DNA from: Pseudomonas sp. HAR-UPW-AIA-41
GTDB lineage: Bacteria; Pseudomonadota; Gammaproteobacteria; Pseudomonadales; Pseudomonadaceae
Assembly (NCBI RefSeq): GCF_002304225.1
Contig: NZ_NSLB01000005.1
Location: 1 to 64,000 of the forward strand
Length of the DNA stretch: 64,000 nucleotides
Reading direction: 5' to 3'
The position numbers and the translations under genes were made by a program. Positions within the stretch are counted from its first letter, which is position 1; each line of letters begins with the position of its first letter. The notes beneath the pieces are model-generated. The model had not been told where the DNA came from and ran no database searches. It saw nothing but the letters and a program-made list of their open reading frames with translations. Shown here piece by piece: positions 17,460 to 26,072 of this stretch.

Positions 17460-18584
17460 ATGTCGACACGTCGTGAATTCATCAAACAGCTCACCCTCGC
17501 GGCCGGCGTGGGTGCGGTATCCACTCTGGGGCTGGGCCTGAGTGCGCCGCGCGTGCGCGCAGCGCTTGCGGGCAGTTGGTACATGCCCGATGAGCATGCG
17601 CTGCAGGAGCGCGTCTTCCTTGCCTTTGCCGCGTCCACCTCAATCTGGGAAGACTGGGCTACCCCGGTCAATAACTGCATTGCCCTGTTGGCCAAGACCA
17701 TCGCTAAGTATCAGCCGGTGACGGTGCTCTGCCGTGCCAACCAACTGAGTCTGGCCAAACAGAAGTGCGGCACCACCAACATCCAGTTCCTGACCATGCC
17801 CCTTGATGACATCTGGGTGCGCGATTATGGCGGTTGTTTCGTCGTCGATGGTCAGGGTGGGCGTGGTCTGGTCGACTTCAACTTCAACGGTTGGGGCGGT
17901 AAGCAGGCTTCTGGCAGCGATACGCAGGTGGCCGACAGCCTTAGCTACGAGCTGGATGCGACCTACATTGGTAGCCAGTTGACCGGTGAGGGTGGTGGCA
18001 TTGAGGTCGATGGCCATGGCACGGCGATCATGACCGAAAGCTGCTGGGTCAACAGCAACCGCAATCCGGGCATGAGCAAGGCGCAGATGGAGGCTGAGCT
18101 CAAGGCCAATCTGGGGCTGCGCAAGATCATCTGGTTGCCGGGTATCAAGGACAAGGACATCACCGATGCTCACGTCGACTTCTACGCGCGCTTCGTCAAA
18201 CCGGGCGTGGTGATTGCCAACCTGGACAACGATCCGAAGTCCTATGACTACGCAGTAACCCGTACCCATCTGCAGATCCTGCAGAACGCCACTGACGCCG
18301 ATGGTCGCAAGCTGGTGGTGCACACCCTGCCGCCGCCTCTGAAAAAGCGCAGCAACGTGTACACCCAGAACAATCCGGATTTCGCTCCGGGTTACATCAA
18401 CTATCTGCCGATCAACGGCGCGGTAATCGCCCCGCAGTTCGGCGACGCGGCGGCCGACAAGTACTGCAAGGACCTGCTGACCAAGCTCTACCCAGGGCGT
18501 GCCATCGTGCAAGTCAACATCGACCCGATTGCCGCCGGTGGCGGAGGTATTCACTGCGTGACCAAGAATATGCCGCGGGTGTGA
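17460..18584 (+). CDS. Second agmatine deiminase with a Tat signal (AguA'-type)
   Basis: A 374-residue agmatine deiminase-family protein whose N-terminus, STRREFIKQLTLAAGVGAVS, is a twin-arginine export signal with cleavage likely near residues 30-34 (RVRAA). The pentein core keeps DDIWVRDYGGCFV, FNGWGGKQ, GEGGGIEVDGHGT, TESCWVNSNRNPGMSK, DAHVDFYARF and the catalytic GGGGIHCVTKNMP (Cys366). It is therefore probably an active periplasmic or secreted enzyme. It differs from the cytoplasmic copy around the substrate loop (WVRDYGG against WCRDSGP). I recall a Tat-type second deiminase in the agu2ABCA' operon of P. aeruginosa PA14. Confidence 0.9.
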   Translation: MSTRREFIKQLTLAAGVGAVSTLGLGLSAPRVRAALAGSWYMPDEHALQERVFLAFAASTSIWEDWATPVNNCIALLAKTIAKYQPVTVLCRANQLSLAKQKCGTTNIQFLTMPLDDIWVRDYGGCFVVDGQGGRGLVDFNFNGWGGKQASGSDTQVADSLSYELDATYIGSQLTGEGGGIEVDGHGTAIMTESCWVNSNRNPGMSKAQMEAELKANLGLRKIIWLPGIKDKDITDAHVDFYARFVKPGVVIANLDNDPKSYDYAVTRTHLQILQNATDADGRKLVVHTLPPPLKKRSNVYTQNNPDFAPGYINYLPINGAVIAPQFGDAAADKYCKDLLTKLYPGRAIVQVNIDPIAAGGGGIHCVTKNMPRV

Positions 18585-18601
18585 TCTTTACTTGCTCCAA
18601 T

Positions 18602-18622
18602 GAGGGGTGAAGTGTGCCCCTC
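18602..18622 (+). terminator. Hairpin after the second deiminase
   Basis: GAGGGG, 9-base loop, CCCCTC, followed by CCTTTCCCC. The stem is perfect and the U-tract weak, so it may be a partial terminator before the amidohydrolase gene. Confidence 0.45.
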
Positions 18623-18757
18623 CCTTTCCCCATGCCTGGTTGATGCGCAGCACCATCCCGGTATTGCTGGTTGTGCGCTCCCACACCTCGGACTGGCGCC
18701 TGCCGCAATACTGGCTGCGGATTAGCCCGGCATGGCTTTTTTGAGAGGTCTTGTGCC

Positions 18758-20416
18758 ATGCAACGACTTGTCCTGTCCTGCTTCACTCTGGTCGCTTTCT
18801 GTGCTTTTGCCGAGGAGCAGGCTGCCAGCCTGGTGCTGCACAACGCCCGTATCCATACCGTCAACGATGAGCAGCCTTGGGCGCAGGCCCTGGCCATCGA
18901 CGGGGACGGACGCATCATGGCGGTCGGTAGTGATGCCGAGGTCGAGGAATATGCGGATGAACGGACCGAGTTCGTCGATCTGAAGGGGCGTCTTGTGCTG
19001 CCTGGGTTTCAGGATACTCATGCCCATGTTCTGGATGCCTCCTCGGAGGCTCAGGCTGACTGTCCGCTGCAGGCCGACGAGAGTCTTAAACAGTGGCTGG
19101 ACACTATCGGTGAGTGCAGCGACTCCGCGTCAGGGGAGTGGTTGCTGGGCAGCGGCTTTGCCTTGCATACCCTGTTGCAGAGCGGGCAGAGCCCACGTGC
19201 ACTGCTGGACCAGATTGCGCCAGATCGGCCCGTGGCGATCATGGAAGAGACTTCGCACGCTTACTGGCTGAACAGTGAAGCTCTGCGCCTGGCCGGTTTC
19301 GAGCAGGCTCAGGATGATCCTGAGGGTGGGGTGATTCTGCGGGATGCCCAGGGACGGCCCAGCGGTGTTGTCCTCGACAACGCCGGGGACCTGGTGATGG
19401 ACAAAGCACTGCCTCCCTCCAAAGCACTGCAGGAAACCTACTATCAGGCCGTATTGGCCGGCCAGGAGGAGTTGGCTCGTAACGGCATCACCTCAGTGGC
19501 CGATGCTCGGGTGTTCTGGCGTCGTGGGCATCTGCAGGCCTGGAAACGTGCGGCGGATGCCGACCAGTTGCTGGCACGGACCAGCCTTGGACTCTGGGCC
19601 TATCCGCAGTTGGAAGACGACGATCAGTTGGAGGCATTGGCGGATCTGTATGACGCAGGGCGCGAAGATTCACTGCTGCGCGTCAATCAGATCAAGCTGT
19701 ACGTGGATGGCATCGTGCACAACACCACCGCCCGTTTGCGCGAGCCTTACCAGAGCAGTTTGCCGGGAGTCGATCCACGGGGGCTGTATTACTTCACGCC
19801 TGCGCGGCTGCAGCGCTACGCCCGCGAGCTGACCGCTGTGGGCTTTGATCTGCATATTCACACCATCGGTGATCAGGCGGTGAGAGATGCGCTGGATGCC
19901 ATCGAACAGGCCGACAAGGGGCGTCATCGCCTGACCCATGTGGAGTTGGTGGATCGGGCGGATATCGCACGTTTCCGCCAGTTTGGCGTGATCGCCGATT
20001 TCCAGCCCAGTCCGTACTTCACGCCCTCGTTTCTCAAGGACAATCAGCCGCTGATTGGCCAGCGGACCTACCGCATGCTGCCAATGCGCGAGCTTTATGA
20101 CAGTGGCGCGCATGTGACCCTGAGTTCTGACTGGGATGTGAACCCCTTGTCGCCCTTGGGCATCCTGCAAAATGCGCTGAGTCTGGGGCCTCGCAGTCTG
20201 CCGAGCCTGGAGGCGGCGGTAAGGGCCTATACCCTCGATGCGGCCTATACCCTGCGCCAGGAGCAGGACACCGGCTCGCTGGAGCCGGGCAAGCAGGCCG
20301 ATCTGGTGGTATTGGACCGTGACATCTTCAAACTGCCGGTCAACCAGATCAGCCAGGCCAAGGTGCTCTGGACCCTGCTCGGCGGCGAGGAAACCTACCG
20401 CGGGTCCTCTTTCTGA
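18758..20416 (+). CDS. Exported amidohydrolase (YtcJ-like)
   Basis: A 552-residue metal-dependent amidohydrolase with a signal peptide (MQRLVLSCFTLVAFCAFA). It shows the N-terminal beta-sandwich strand VLHNARIHTVNDEQPWAQAL, the first metal motif LPGFQDTHAHVLDA, the later metal histidine in DLHIHTIGDQAVRDAL, the HRLTHVELVD segment, the terminal Asp in TLSSDWDVNPLSPLG, and the C-terminal GSLEPGKQADLVVLDRDIF. This is the YtcJ/AepA-type subgroup (PF07969). Substrate unknown. Its place behind the exported deiminase suggests it acts on an agmatine- or carbamoyl-derived compound in the periplasm (inference). It overlaps the next gene tail-to-tail by 22 bases. Confidence 0.88.
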   Translation: MQRLVLSCFTLVAFCAFAEEQAASLVLHNARIHTVNDEQPWAQALAIDGDGRIMAVGSDAEVEEYADERTEFVDLKGRLVLPGFQDTHAHVLDASSEAQADCPLQADESLKQWLDTIGECSDSASGEWLLGSGFALHTLLQSGQSPRALLDQIAPDRPVAIMEETSHAYWLNSEALRLAGFEQAQDDPEGGVILRDAQGRPSGVVLDNAGDLVMDKALPPSKALQETYYQAVLAGQEELARNGITSVADARVFWRRGHLQAWKRAADADQLLARTSLGLWAYPQLEDDDQLEALADLYDAGREDSLLRVNQIKLYVDGIVHNTTARLREPYQSSLPGVDPRGLYYFTPARLQRYARELTAVGFDLHIHTIGDQAVRDALDAIEQADKGRHRLTHVELVDRADIARFRQFGVIADFQPSPYFTPSFLKDNQPLIGQRTYRMLPMRELYDSGAHVTLSSDWDVNPLSPLGILQNALSLGPRSLPSLEAAVRAYTLDAAYTLRQEQDTGSLEPGKQADLVVLDRDIFKLPVNQISQAKVLWTLLGGEETYRGSSF

Positions 20417-21465
20417 TCACTGTCTGCCGGCAGTACAGGCACCTGCCACTGCTCGCCCGGCTTGGGCGCGCGGAACTGCTCGGCCGGCACCTGCCAGTCG
20501 AGCAGCGCCTGGTGCAGAGCCTGAGGCGGGGCGAACTGGTTTTCGTCACTGAGGTTAAAGGTGCCGAAGTGGATGGCCATGCTCTGCTGGCTCTCCAACT
20601 GACGGTGGGCCTGCACGGCGTCGTCAGGGTTCATGTGGTTGTCGCGCATGAACCAGCGTGGCGCGTAGGCACCGATCGGCAGGGCGGCAAAGCGCATGGG
20701 GCCGAAGCGCTGGCGGATCAGCTTGAACTCCGGGCCGAGTCCGGTATCGCCGGGAAACAGCACCGGGCCTTGTGCCGAGTCGAGGACAAAGCCCAGCCAC
20801 AGGGTCTGATTGACGTCACTGCGGGTACGGGATGACCAGTGTTGTGCCGGCACGGCATGCAGGGTCAGCTCATCGTTGAGTGTCAGTGATTGCCACCAGT
20901 CCAGTTCGGTGATGTGCTGCAGGCCGCTCTGGCGAATCAGGGCGGCATTGCCCAGACCGGTGACCACGCGCGCGCGCGGGTAGCGTTCGGCCAGCAGGCG
21001 CAGAGTGGCCAGGTCGAGGTGATCGTAGTGATTGTGGCTGACCAGGATCACGTCGATCGGCGGCAGCGCATCCAGGGCCACGCCCGGCGGGTGAAAACGC
21101 TTCGGTCCGACCCAGCTGAACGGACTGGAGCGCTCGCTCCACAGGGGATCGGTGAGGATGTTCAGGCCATGCTGCTGGATCAGCAGGGTGGCGTGGTTCA
21201 CGTAGGTGACGTGCAGCTCGTCGCCGTCTACCCGTTCGGCGAGGCGCGGTGGTTCGGCCGGGCCGGGTTGCGGCAGCCATTCCACTTGCGGTTCACGGTT
21301 GAACTGCCATTTCAGGAAGCTCCAGAAACTGTGGTGTGGCTTGGGCTCGATATTGTGGAAACGCTGGCCATCGAAGTGGTCGCTGACCGGGCCCTGATAA
21401 GGGCTGCTGCAGCCAGCCAGTGTCAGCAGGCTGATCAGCCAGGTGGGACGCAGAGCGCGTGACAT
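20395..21465 (-). CDS. Metallo-beta-lactamase-fold lipoprotein (RomA/NAPE-PLD-like)
   Basis: A 356-residue MBL-fold hydrolase with a lipoprotein signal (LISLLTLAGCSS, lipobox LAGC). The metal site is HNHYDH inside DVILVSHNHYDHLDLATL, preceded by VTYVNHATLLIQQHGLNILT and followed by LFPGDTGLGPEF and AIHFGTF. The arrangement matches the UlaG/RomA/NAPE-phospholipase-D-like subgroup. The substrate is not known; phosphodiester or phospholipid cleavage is possible. The mature protein should sit on the membrane facing the periplasm. It converges on the amidohydrolase gene. Confidence 0.88.
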   Translation of the reverse strand: MSRALRPTWLISLLTLAGCSSPYQGPVSDHFDGQRFHNIEPKPHHSFWSFLKWQFNREPQVEWLPQPGPAEPPRLAERVDGDELHVTYVNHATLLIQQHGLNILTDPLWSERSSPFSWVGPKRFHPPGVALDALPPIDVILVSHNHYDHLDLATLRLLAERYPRARVVTGLGNAALIRQSGLQHITELDWWQSLTLNDELTLHAVPAQHWSSRTRSDVNQTLWLGFVLDSAQGPVLFPGDTGLGPEFKLIRQRFGPMRFAALPIGAYAPRWFMRDNHMNPDDAVQAHRQLESQQSMAIHFGTFNLSDENQFAPPQALHQALLDWQVPAEQFRAPKPGEQWQVPVLPADSDQKEDPR

Positions 21466-21548
21466 GTGTCGTTTCTCGCTTGCCGGGGTAACGGAACAGA
21501 CCCTAGCATGCGCGCCAGCACTTCTGCCCAGCCAACTGTTTGCCAGTC

Positions 21549-22211
21549 ATGTCACGTCCACCGCGTCCCCGCTCGCCGCAATCCAGACCTGCTTCTGCGC
21601 CACGGTCCGCGCCTCGCGCGGCATCACCTGCAGGACGACGAGTCGCCAAGCCGGCGCAGGCAGAGGCGAAGCTGATCCTGCTGAACAAGCCGTTCGACGT
21701 GCTTACCCAGTTTCAGGATGACCAGGGGCGCGCCACGCTCAAGGACTTTGTCGATGTGCCGGGTGTATATCCGGCCGGGCGTCTGGATCGTGACAGCGAG
21801 GGCCTGTTGCTGTTGACCAACGATGGCCAGCTGCAGGCACGCATTGCCGACCCTAGGTACAAGCTGAGCAAGACGTACTGGGTGCAGGTCGAGGGTGAGC
21901 CCTGCGAGGCTCAGCTGCAGCAGCTGCGTGACGGCGTGCAGCTCAACGATGGGCCGACTCTGCCGGCCGAGGCGCGGCAGATTGAAGAACCTGACCTGTG
22001 GGAGCGTCACCCGCCGGTCCGCTTTCGCAAGAGCGTGCCGACTGCCTGGCTGGAGCTGGTGATTCGCGAGGGGCGAAACCGTCAGGTGCGGCGTATGACG
22101 GCTGCCGTGGGCTTGCCGACCCTGCGTCTGGTACGGGTGCGTATTGGCCCCTTTGCTCTCGATGGCCTGCAGCCTGGTCAGTGGCGAGAGGTACCGGCAC
22201 GCTTGCAGTGA
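21549..22211 (+). CDS. rluE: 23S rRNA pseudouridine synthase, RluE-like
   Basis: A 220-residue RsuA/RluE-family pseudouridine synthase. An Arg/Pro/Ala-rich tail (residues 1-35) precedes the catalytic domain. The start of the domain, [20 protein letters not shown], resembles E. coli RluE. The catalytic Asp lies in [33 protein letters not shown] and [20 protein letters not shown] complete the family pattern. No S4 domain is present, as in RluE. ATG at 21549 is used; a TTG three codons upstream is also in frame. E. coli RluE modifies U2457 of 23S rRNA (family knowledge). Confidence 0.88.
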   Translation: MSRPPRPRSPQSRPASAPRSAPRAASPAGRRVAKPAQAEAKLILLNKPFDVLTQFQDDQGRATLKDFVDVPGVYPAGRLDRDSEGLLLLTNDGQLQARIADPRYKLSKTYWVQVEGEPCEAQLQQLRDGVQLNDGPTLPAEARQIEEPDLWERHPPVRFRKSVPTAWLELVIREGRNRQVRRMTAAVGLPTLRLVRVRIGPFALDGLQPGQWREVPARLQ

Positions 22212-22222
22212 GGTGCAGCAGC

Positions 22223-22240
22223 GCCCGGCTCAGGCCGGGC
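22223..22240. terminator. Hairpin between convergent rluE and PilZ gene
   Basis: GCCCGGC, TCAG, GCCGGGC: a perfect 7-base stem between two convergent stops. There is no U-tract on either side, so it is a weak intrinsic terminator candidate for both genes. Confidence 0.45.
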
Positions 22241-22253
22241 CATGCGATTTGGG

Positions 22254-22622
22254 TTACTCGCCGCCCAGCGCGGCCAGCTCACGTTCCAGCAGGCTCAGGT
22301 CGCCGAGGTTGAGTTCGACCAGGCGACGCAGATGGCTGATCGACTCCAGGTCGATGTGCCGGCAGACAAAACCGAGCATCGGGCCGTCCTGGCGAGTCAG
22401 CACCACCTCCATTTCTACACGGATATCCGTGCCCAGGGTGATGATGGCCTTCAGCGGTTGATTGGTGTCGGCATTCCATTGCGCCGGCGCATGCACCATC
22501 AGGCCTTTGAGCGACACGTCGTGCAGTTGCACCGGCCAGTACCGTTCACCCTGTTGCAGCTCAGTGAGGGCATCGAAGGCAATGCGCTGAAAGCGCCGGC
22601 GCTCTGAAACAGACTCGGTCAT
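22254..22622 (-). CDS. PilZ-domain protein
   Basis: A 122-residue single-domain PilZ protein, the usual cyclic-di-GMP receptor fold. The two ligand motifs are present: RRRFQR (residues 8-13, RxxxR type) and DVSLKG (D/NxSxxG) about 25 residues later. It probably binds c-di-GMP and controls a partner protein. AGGAG lies upstream of the ATG. It lies downstream of the TPR/DUF3142 pair on the same strand, 27 bases from the TPR gene stop, and may be co-transcribed with it. Confidence 0.88.
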   Translation of the reverse strand: MTESVSERRRFQRIAFDALTELQQGERYWPVQLHDVSLKGLMVHAPAQWNADTNQPLKAIITLGTDIRVEMEVVLTRQDGPMLGFVCRHIDLESISHLRRLVELNLGDLSLLERELAALGGE

Positions 22623-22649
22623 GGCGGGACTCCTGATGGGTTTGCTTCA

Positions 22650-24806
22650 CTATAGACCCTGGCTGCGGGTGCGGCGACGCCACCAGGCGATACTGCCGGC
22701 AAATAGCACTCCTGCGACGCCGAACAAGGGCCACTTCCACTGACTCAGGTTGTGGCGGACACCGTTGAGTTGTTCCCGCCATTGGCTTGTCTGTGCCGCT
22801 GTGAAGTCTGGCTCCTGGCACTGGTGGCCGAAGTTGGCGGCCCAGGGCACATAGGGGCCGTTTTCCACATACTGCCGATAGAGGCGCCGGGCGCTGGTCA
22901 GGTCGACATACTCCACCCAGCCTGTGCCCTGGCAGAGAGTAGCGGCATACGCCTGGCTGGAGTGAGGCAGACGCTCGGCGGCCTGCTCGGCCAGCGTGGC
23001 GGCCAGATAGCGGTAGTGGTAACGCAGGTTGGGTTGGGGCAAGTGTTCAAGCTGGCGACTGGCTTCGGCCTTGCTCAGCCAGGGGCTGGGCTGCAGTTGC
23101 ACGGGGCCGAAGGAATAGCTGCCACCGAGGACCTGATAGTCGGGCCCCATTTCGCTACCCAGCAGCTCCATGCCGTGTTGTCGTGCTAGCAGGCCGGCGC
23201 GGTACAGCGCTTCTGCCTGGCCGATTGCACTCCAGCGCGACTGCCCCTGCTCGCGGGCTTCGGCATAGTCATGGGCCTGTTGCTGCAGTTCGGCGCGGGC
23301 GAAATAGTCCGCCGCCTCGTCCCAGTGTTCGGCGCGCAGCAGGCGCCGGCCCAGCAGTTCACGCAGGCGGGCGGCGACGGGCAGGGGTTCATAGCTGTCG
23401 GCGGCCGGGATCTGCTCGGGCGTCGGGGCGGGTACGTGCTGGTCGACAAAACGCTTCAGTTCGTCGAGGGTCAGCACCCGCTCAGCCACTTCGGCGGTGT
23501 CATACCAGTACAGATCGCCACTGGCATAGAGCAGCTCGAAGGCTTGCAGGTAATCTCCTCGTTCCAGGGCAAGAATGGCGCTTTCACCTTCGACCCGGCA
23601 GCGCGGTTTGACCGTCTCGTGGCTCCAGTCCGGGGCGCGGCGAAAGCCCCATTGTTCGTCATCCGGGAATGCTTTGGCGGCTTTGGCGTAGGCGTCGCGC
23701 GCGGCATCCTTGTCGCCGTCCTGCAAGGCCAACTTGGCCCGCAGCCACCACGCCAGGCCGCTGTCGCCGGCGCGCTGGAGAAACTGGCGAGCCCCTTGGT
23801 AATCACCATGCTGGTAGCTGAGGGCGGCCAGGCGGTCGGCTTCGGCCAGCAGGCCATCGCCGCGTTGCAGCAGGCGTAGCACGTAGTCCGCACGCCCCTC
23901 CGGCTGCTCGCCATAAGACCAGTCCAGGTGGCTGAAGAGAAAGGCGGTGAGCAGGCTGGCGACGGCCGGTTGCTGCAGCAATGGGGAGAGTTGCTCCTCG
24001 GGCATCTGTCCCAGTTCGCGAGCCAGTTGCTTGAGCGAGCTGTAGCCGGTGGGCGAGTCGTGCTGCATCTGGCTGGCATAGAGGCGGATGGCGCCGTCCC
24101 AGTCGCCGGCCTGGCGCTGCAGGCGGGCTTGCTCGCCGAGGCTGGCGATGCCCAGCTCCAGCGGGTCGGCAAAGCCGCTGCTGCTCAGGGCGCGGGTTTG
24201 GGCGAAGGCGGCGCTGGCTTGCTCGCGCAAGGCCTGCTGGCGGGCCTGGGCATCTTCGGCGTTGCTGGCCGTCTCGCTCTGGTAGGTCAGCGCACGTCCC
24301 AGGGAGTAGGCGGCCCAGGTGCTGCGCAGGGAGCGCTCGCTGGCAGGCAGGGCGAGCAGGCGACGGAAGTAGTCGGCGGCCAGCGGCCAGTCGCCCTGGG
24401 CGAAGGCAACGGCGCCGGCGCTGTACAGGCGCAGCTCGGCGGGCAGGTCGGACGCGGCGGCTTCTGCGGTGGCTGGGTCGGTCAACCGGCGCAGTTCGGC
24501 CAGGCGTGCGGCTTGTTCGGAACTTAGGCCGACCTGTTCCTGTTCGTCTCGCTGTTCGATATAGCGCTGGTTATCTTCATCCCACCAGGGTTGCAGGGTG
24601 GCTTCGCTGGCCTTGCCGAGTCCGGCAACTGGTTGGCCGAGGCGTGCTGCCTCAGCTGCAAAGTTACCTTCGGGCAGGTCACTGAGACTGAGCTGGCGAT
24701 CGCCCAGCAGGCGCAGCTGGAAGTCGGGGCCGCAGGCCAGTGTGGCGCTGCTGCCGATAATCAGCGCGCTGCCCAGCAGGGCATGGCGCCAGTCAGGGTT
24801 GTGCAT
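22650..24806 (-). CDS. Large exported tetratricopeptide-type protein, function unknown
   Basis: A 718-residue protein with an N-terminal signal (ending SSATLACG), a long Ala/Leu/Gln-rich helical body with TPR-like repeats (for example AVAFAQGDWPLAADYFRRLL, DGAIRLYASQMQ, ALSYQHGDYQGARQFLQRA), and one C-terminal membrane helix (LFGVAGVLFAGSIAWW) followed by a basic tail. It should be anchored in the inner membrane facing the periplasm. An AAGGAGG ribosome site precedes the ATG. Its start overlaps the end of the DUF3142 lipoprotein gene by 14 bases, so the two are coupled and probably work together. I do not recognise a function. Confidence 0.75.
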   Translation of the reverse strand: MHNPDWRHALLGSALIIGSSATLACGPDFQLRLLGDRQLSLSDLPEGNFAAEAARLGQPVAGLGKASEATLQPWWDEDNQRYIEQRDEQEQVGLSSEQAARLAELRRLTDPATAEAAASDLPAELRLYSAGAVAFAQGDWPLAADYFRRLLALPASERSLRSTWAAYSLGRALTYQSETASNAEDAQARQQALREQASAAFAQTRALSSSGFADPLELGIASLGEQARLQRQAGDWDGAIRLYASQMQHDSPTGYSSLKQLARELGQMPEEQLSPLLQQPAVASLLTAFLFSHLDWSYGEQPEGRADYVLRLLQRGDGLLAEADRLAALSYQHGDYQGARQFLQRAGDSGLAWWLRAKLALQDGDKDAARDAYAKAAKAFPDDEQWGFRRAPDWSHETVKPRCRVEGESAILALERGDYLQAFELLYASGDLYWYDTAEVAERVLTLDELKRFVDQHVPAPTPEQIPAADSYEPLPVAARLRELLGRRLLRAEHWDEAADYFARAELQQQAHDYAEAREQGQSRWSAIGQAEALYRAGLLARQHGMELLGSEMGPDYQVLGGSYSFGPVQLQPSPWLSKAEASRQLEHLPQPNLRYHYRYLAATLAEQAAERLPHSSQAYAATLCQGTGWVEYVDLTSARRLYRQYVENGPYVPWAANFGHQCQEPDFTAAQTSQWREQLNGVRHNLSQWKWPLFGVAGVLFAGSIAWWRRRTRSQGL

Positions 24807-25971
24807 TCCATCCTCCTTGATCGATTTCTTCGCAGCGTGCCCAGCCCAGTGCCAGTCGTGCGCCGGGGCGCAGTTCAGCAGGCTGCCGGCGGATAAACAA
24901 GAGCTGCGCCGGTTGGCGCTGCAGCTGGTAATGGCGCAGGCCGTCGGCTGCGCTGCACTGGCTGGCGGGCAGCTGCAAACGGGCGGGCAGTGGCCAGGGC
25001 AGATTGCCGCGGTTGTACAGACTCAGCTGGCTAAGGTCGTTCTCACGGTGGACCTGCAGCTCACCCTGCGGCTGCAGCGCCTCGCCACGGGCGACGGCCA
25101 GTAGTGTTGCCAGCGGCCAGCTGCGGCGATCGTCTGCCAGGGGTAGGCGAAACCAGATCAGCCCCTGCAGGTGTGGTAGAGGATGCTCGCTTAATTGGCG
25201 TAGCAGTAGAGCCATAGCGTGTGGGTCGCTGCGCAACTCGCGGCGAGGCGCGCGGCTGTCCACGGGTGCTTCGGCTTCGATCAATGGCCGTCGACCGGCA
25301 TTGTCCAGCAAGGCTACCGAATAGGCGGGTAGAGCCAGCACAAAGGGTGTCTGGCTGCTCTGGCTCCAGCGCTCGGCCCATTTTCGGGCCTGAATGCTAT
25401 CGAACAATCCCTCGCTGGCCGGCTGTACCGCATGCACCTGCAGCACGCTCTGCTGCACGCTACCGAGCAGGGCGGGCAGCTCGGGGCTATCCAGCCAGGC
25501 GGGTAGGGCTGTGATGGAGAGGCGAATGCTTTTCGGCAACTGCTGACGTAGAGCGATTAGCAGTTGGCGATAGCGACTCAGTTGCGCCGTCCCGGCATCA
25601 TGGTCCAGCTCCAGTCCGACCAGCGGCAGGCCGGCTCTTCGCCAGTGTTCGAGGAGTGCCCGGCTTTTCCGGATTACCTCGTCCTGTTCTTTTGGCAAGC
25701 GGCCGTCCAGGCGTACCACTGCGACCAGTGGTCGGCCATCGGTCCGCAGCAGCGTCAGGTCGGGACGGGCCGCGCTCCAGCCCGCCTGCGGGTGGTACTG
25801 CAGAGCGAGCACGCGCAGCTGGCTGAAGGTTTCGCGCGTCTGCTGCAGTGCTTCGGCGTGGCTCGGCCGCCACTGCCGCTGCCAGATGTACAGCTGCTGG
25901 TCGAGCTCGGCGGGCGGCGTGCAGCCACTCAGCAGGCAGAGCAGGAGCAGCAGGGTTATCGGCTTGGGCAT
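24793..25971 (-). CDS. DUF3142-type lipoprotein
   Basis: A 392-residue lipoprotein: the ATG at 25971 opens the signal ITLLLLLCLLSGCTPP with lipobox LSGC. The body resembles DUF3142: LYIWQRQWRPSHAEAL at the mature N-terminus, LPLVGLELDHDAGTAQLSRY (a TIM-barrel glycosidase-like strand), IRLSITALPAWLD and VQVH/PFVLALPAYSV-like segments. The family is of unknown role; the fold suggests sugar binding or hydrolysis at the envelope. Translation is coupled to the downstream TPR protein by a 14-base overlap. In-frame starts further upstream (25983, 26121) are less likely because of the signal. Confidence 0.75.
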   Translation of the reverse strand: MPKPITLLLLLCLLSGCTPPAELDQQLYIWQRQWRPSHAEALQQTRETFSQLRVLALQYHPQAGWSAARPDLTLLRTDGRPLVAVVRLDGRLPKEQDEVIRKSRALLEHWRRAGLPLVGLELDHDAGTAQLSRYRQLLIALRQQLPKSIRLSITALPAWLDSPELPALLGSVQQSVLQVHAVQPASEGLFDSIQARKWAERWSQSSQTPFVLALPAYSVALLDNAGRRPLIEAEAPVDSRAPRRELRSDPHAMALLLRQLSEHPLPHLQGLIWFRLPLADDRRSWPLATLLAVARGEALQPQGELQVHRENDLSQLSLYNRGNLPWPLPARLQLPASQCSAADGLRHYQLQRQPAQLLFIRRQPAELRPGARLALGWARCEEIDQGGWNAQP

Positions 25972-26072
25972 GATCACATCCATTTGGTCGGCAGAGTCTC
26001 CCTGCGGTTTGACAGGGTGGCAAGCCTGGTCAAGGCTCAAAACGCCTTTCCTCTCGCTAGATGGAGCACATG

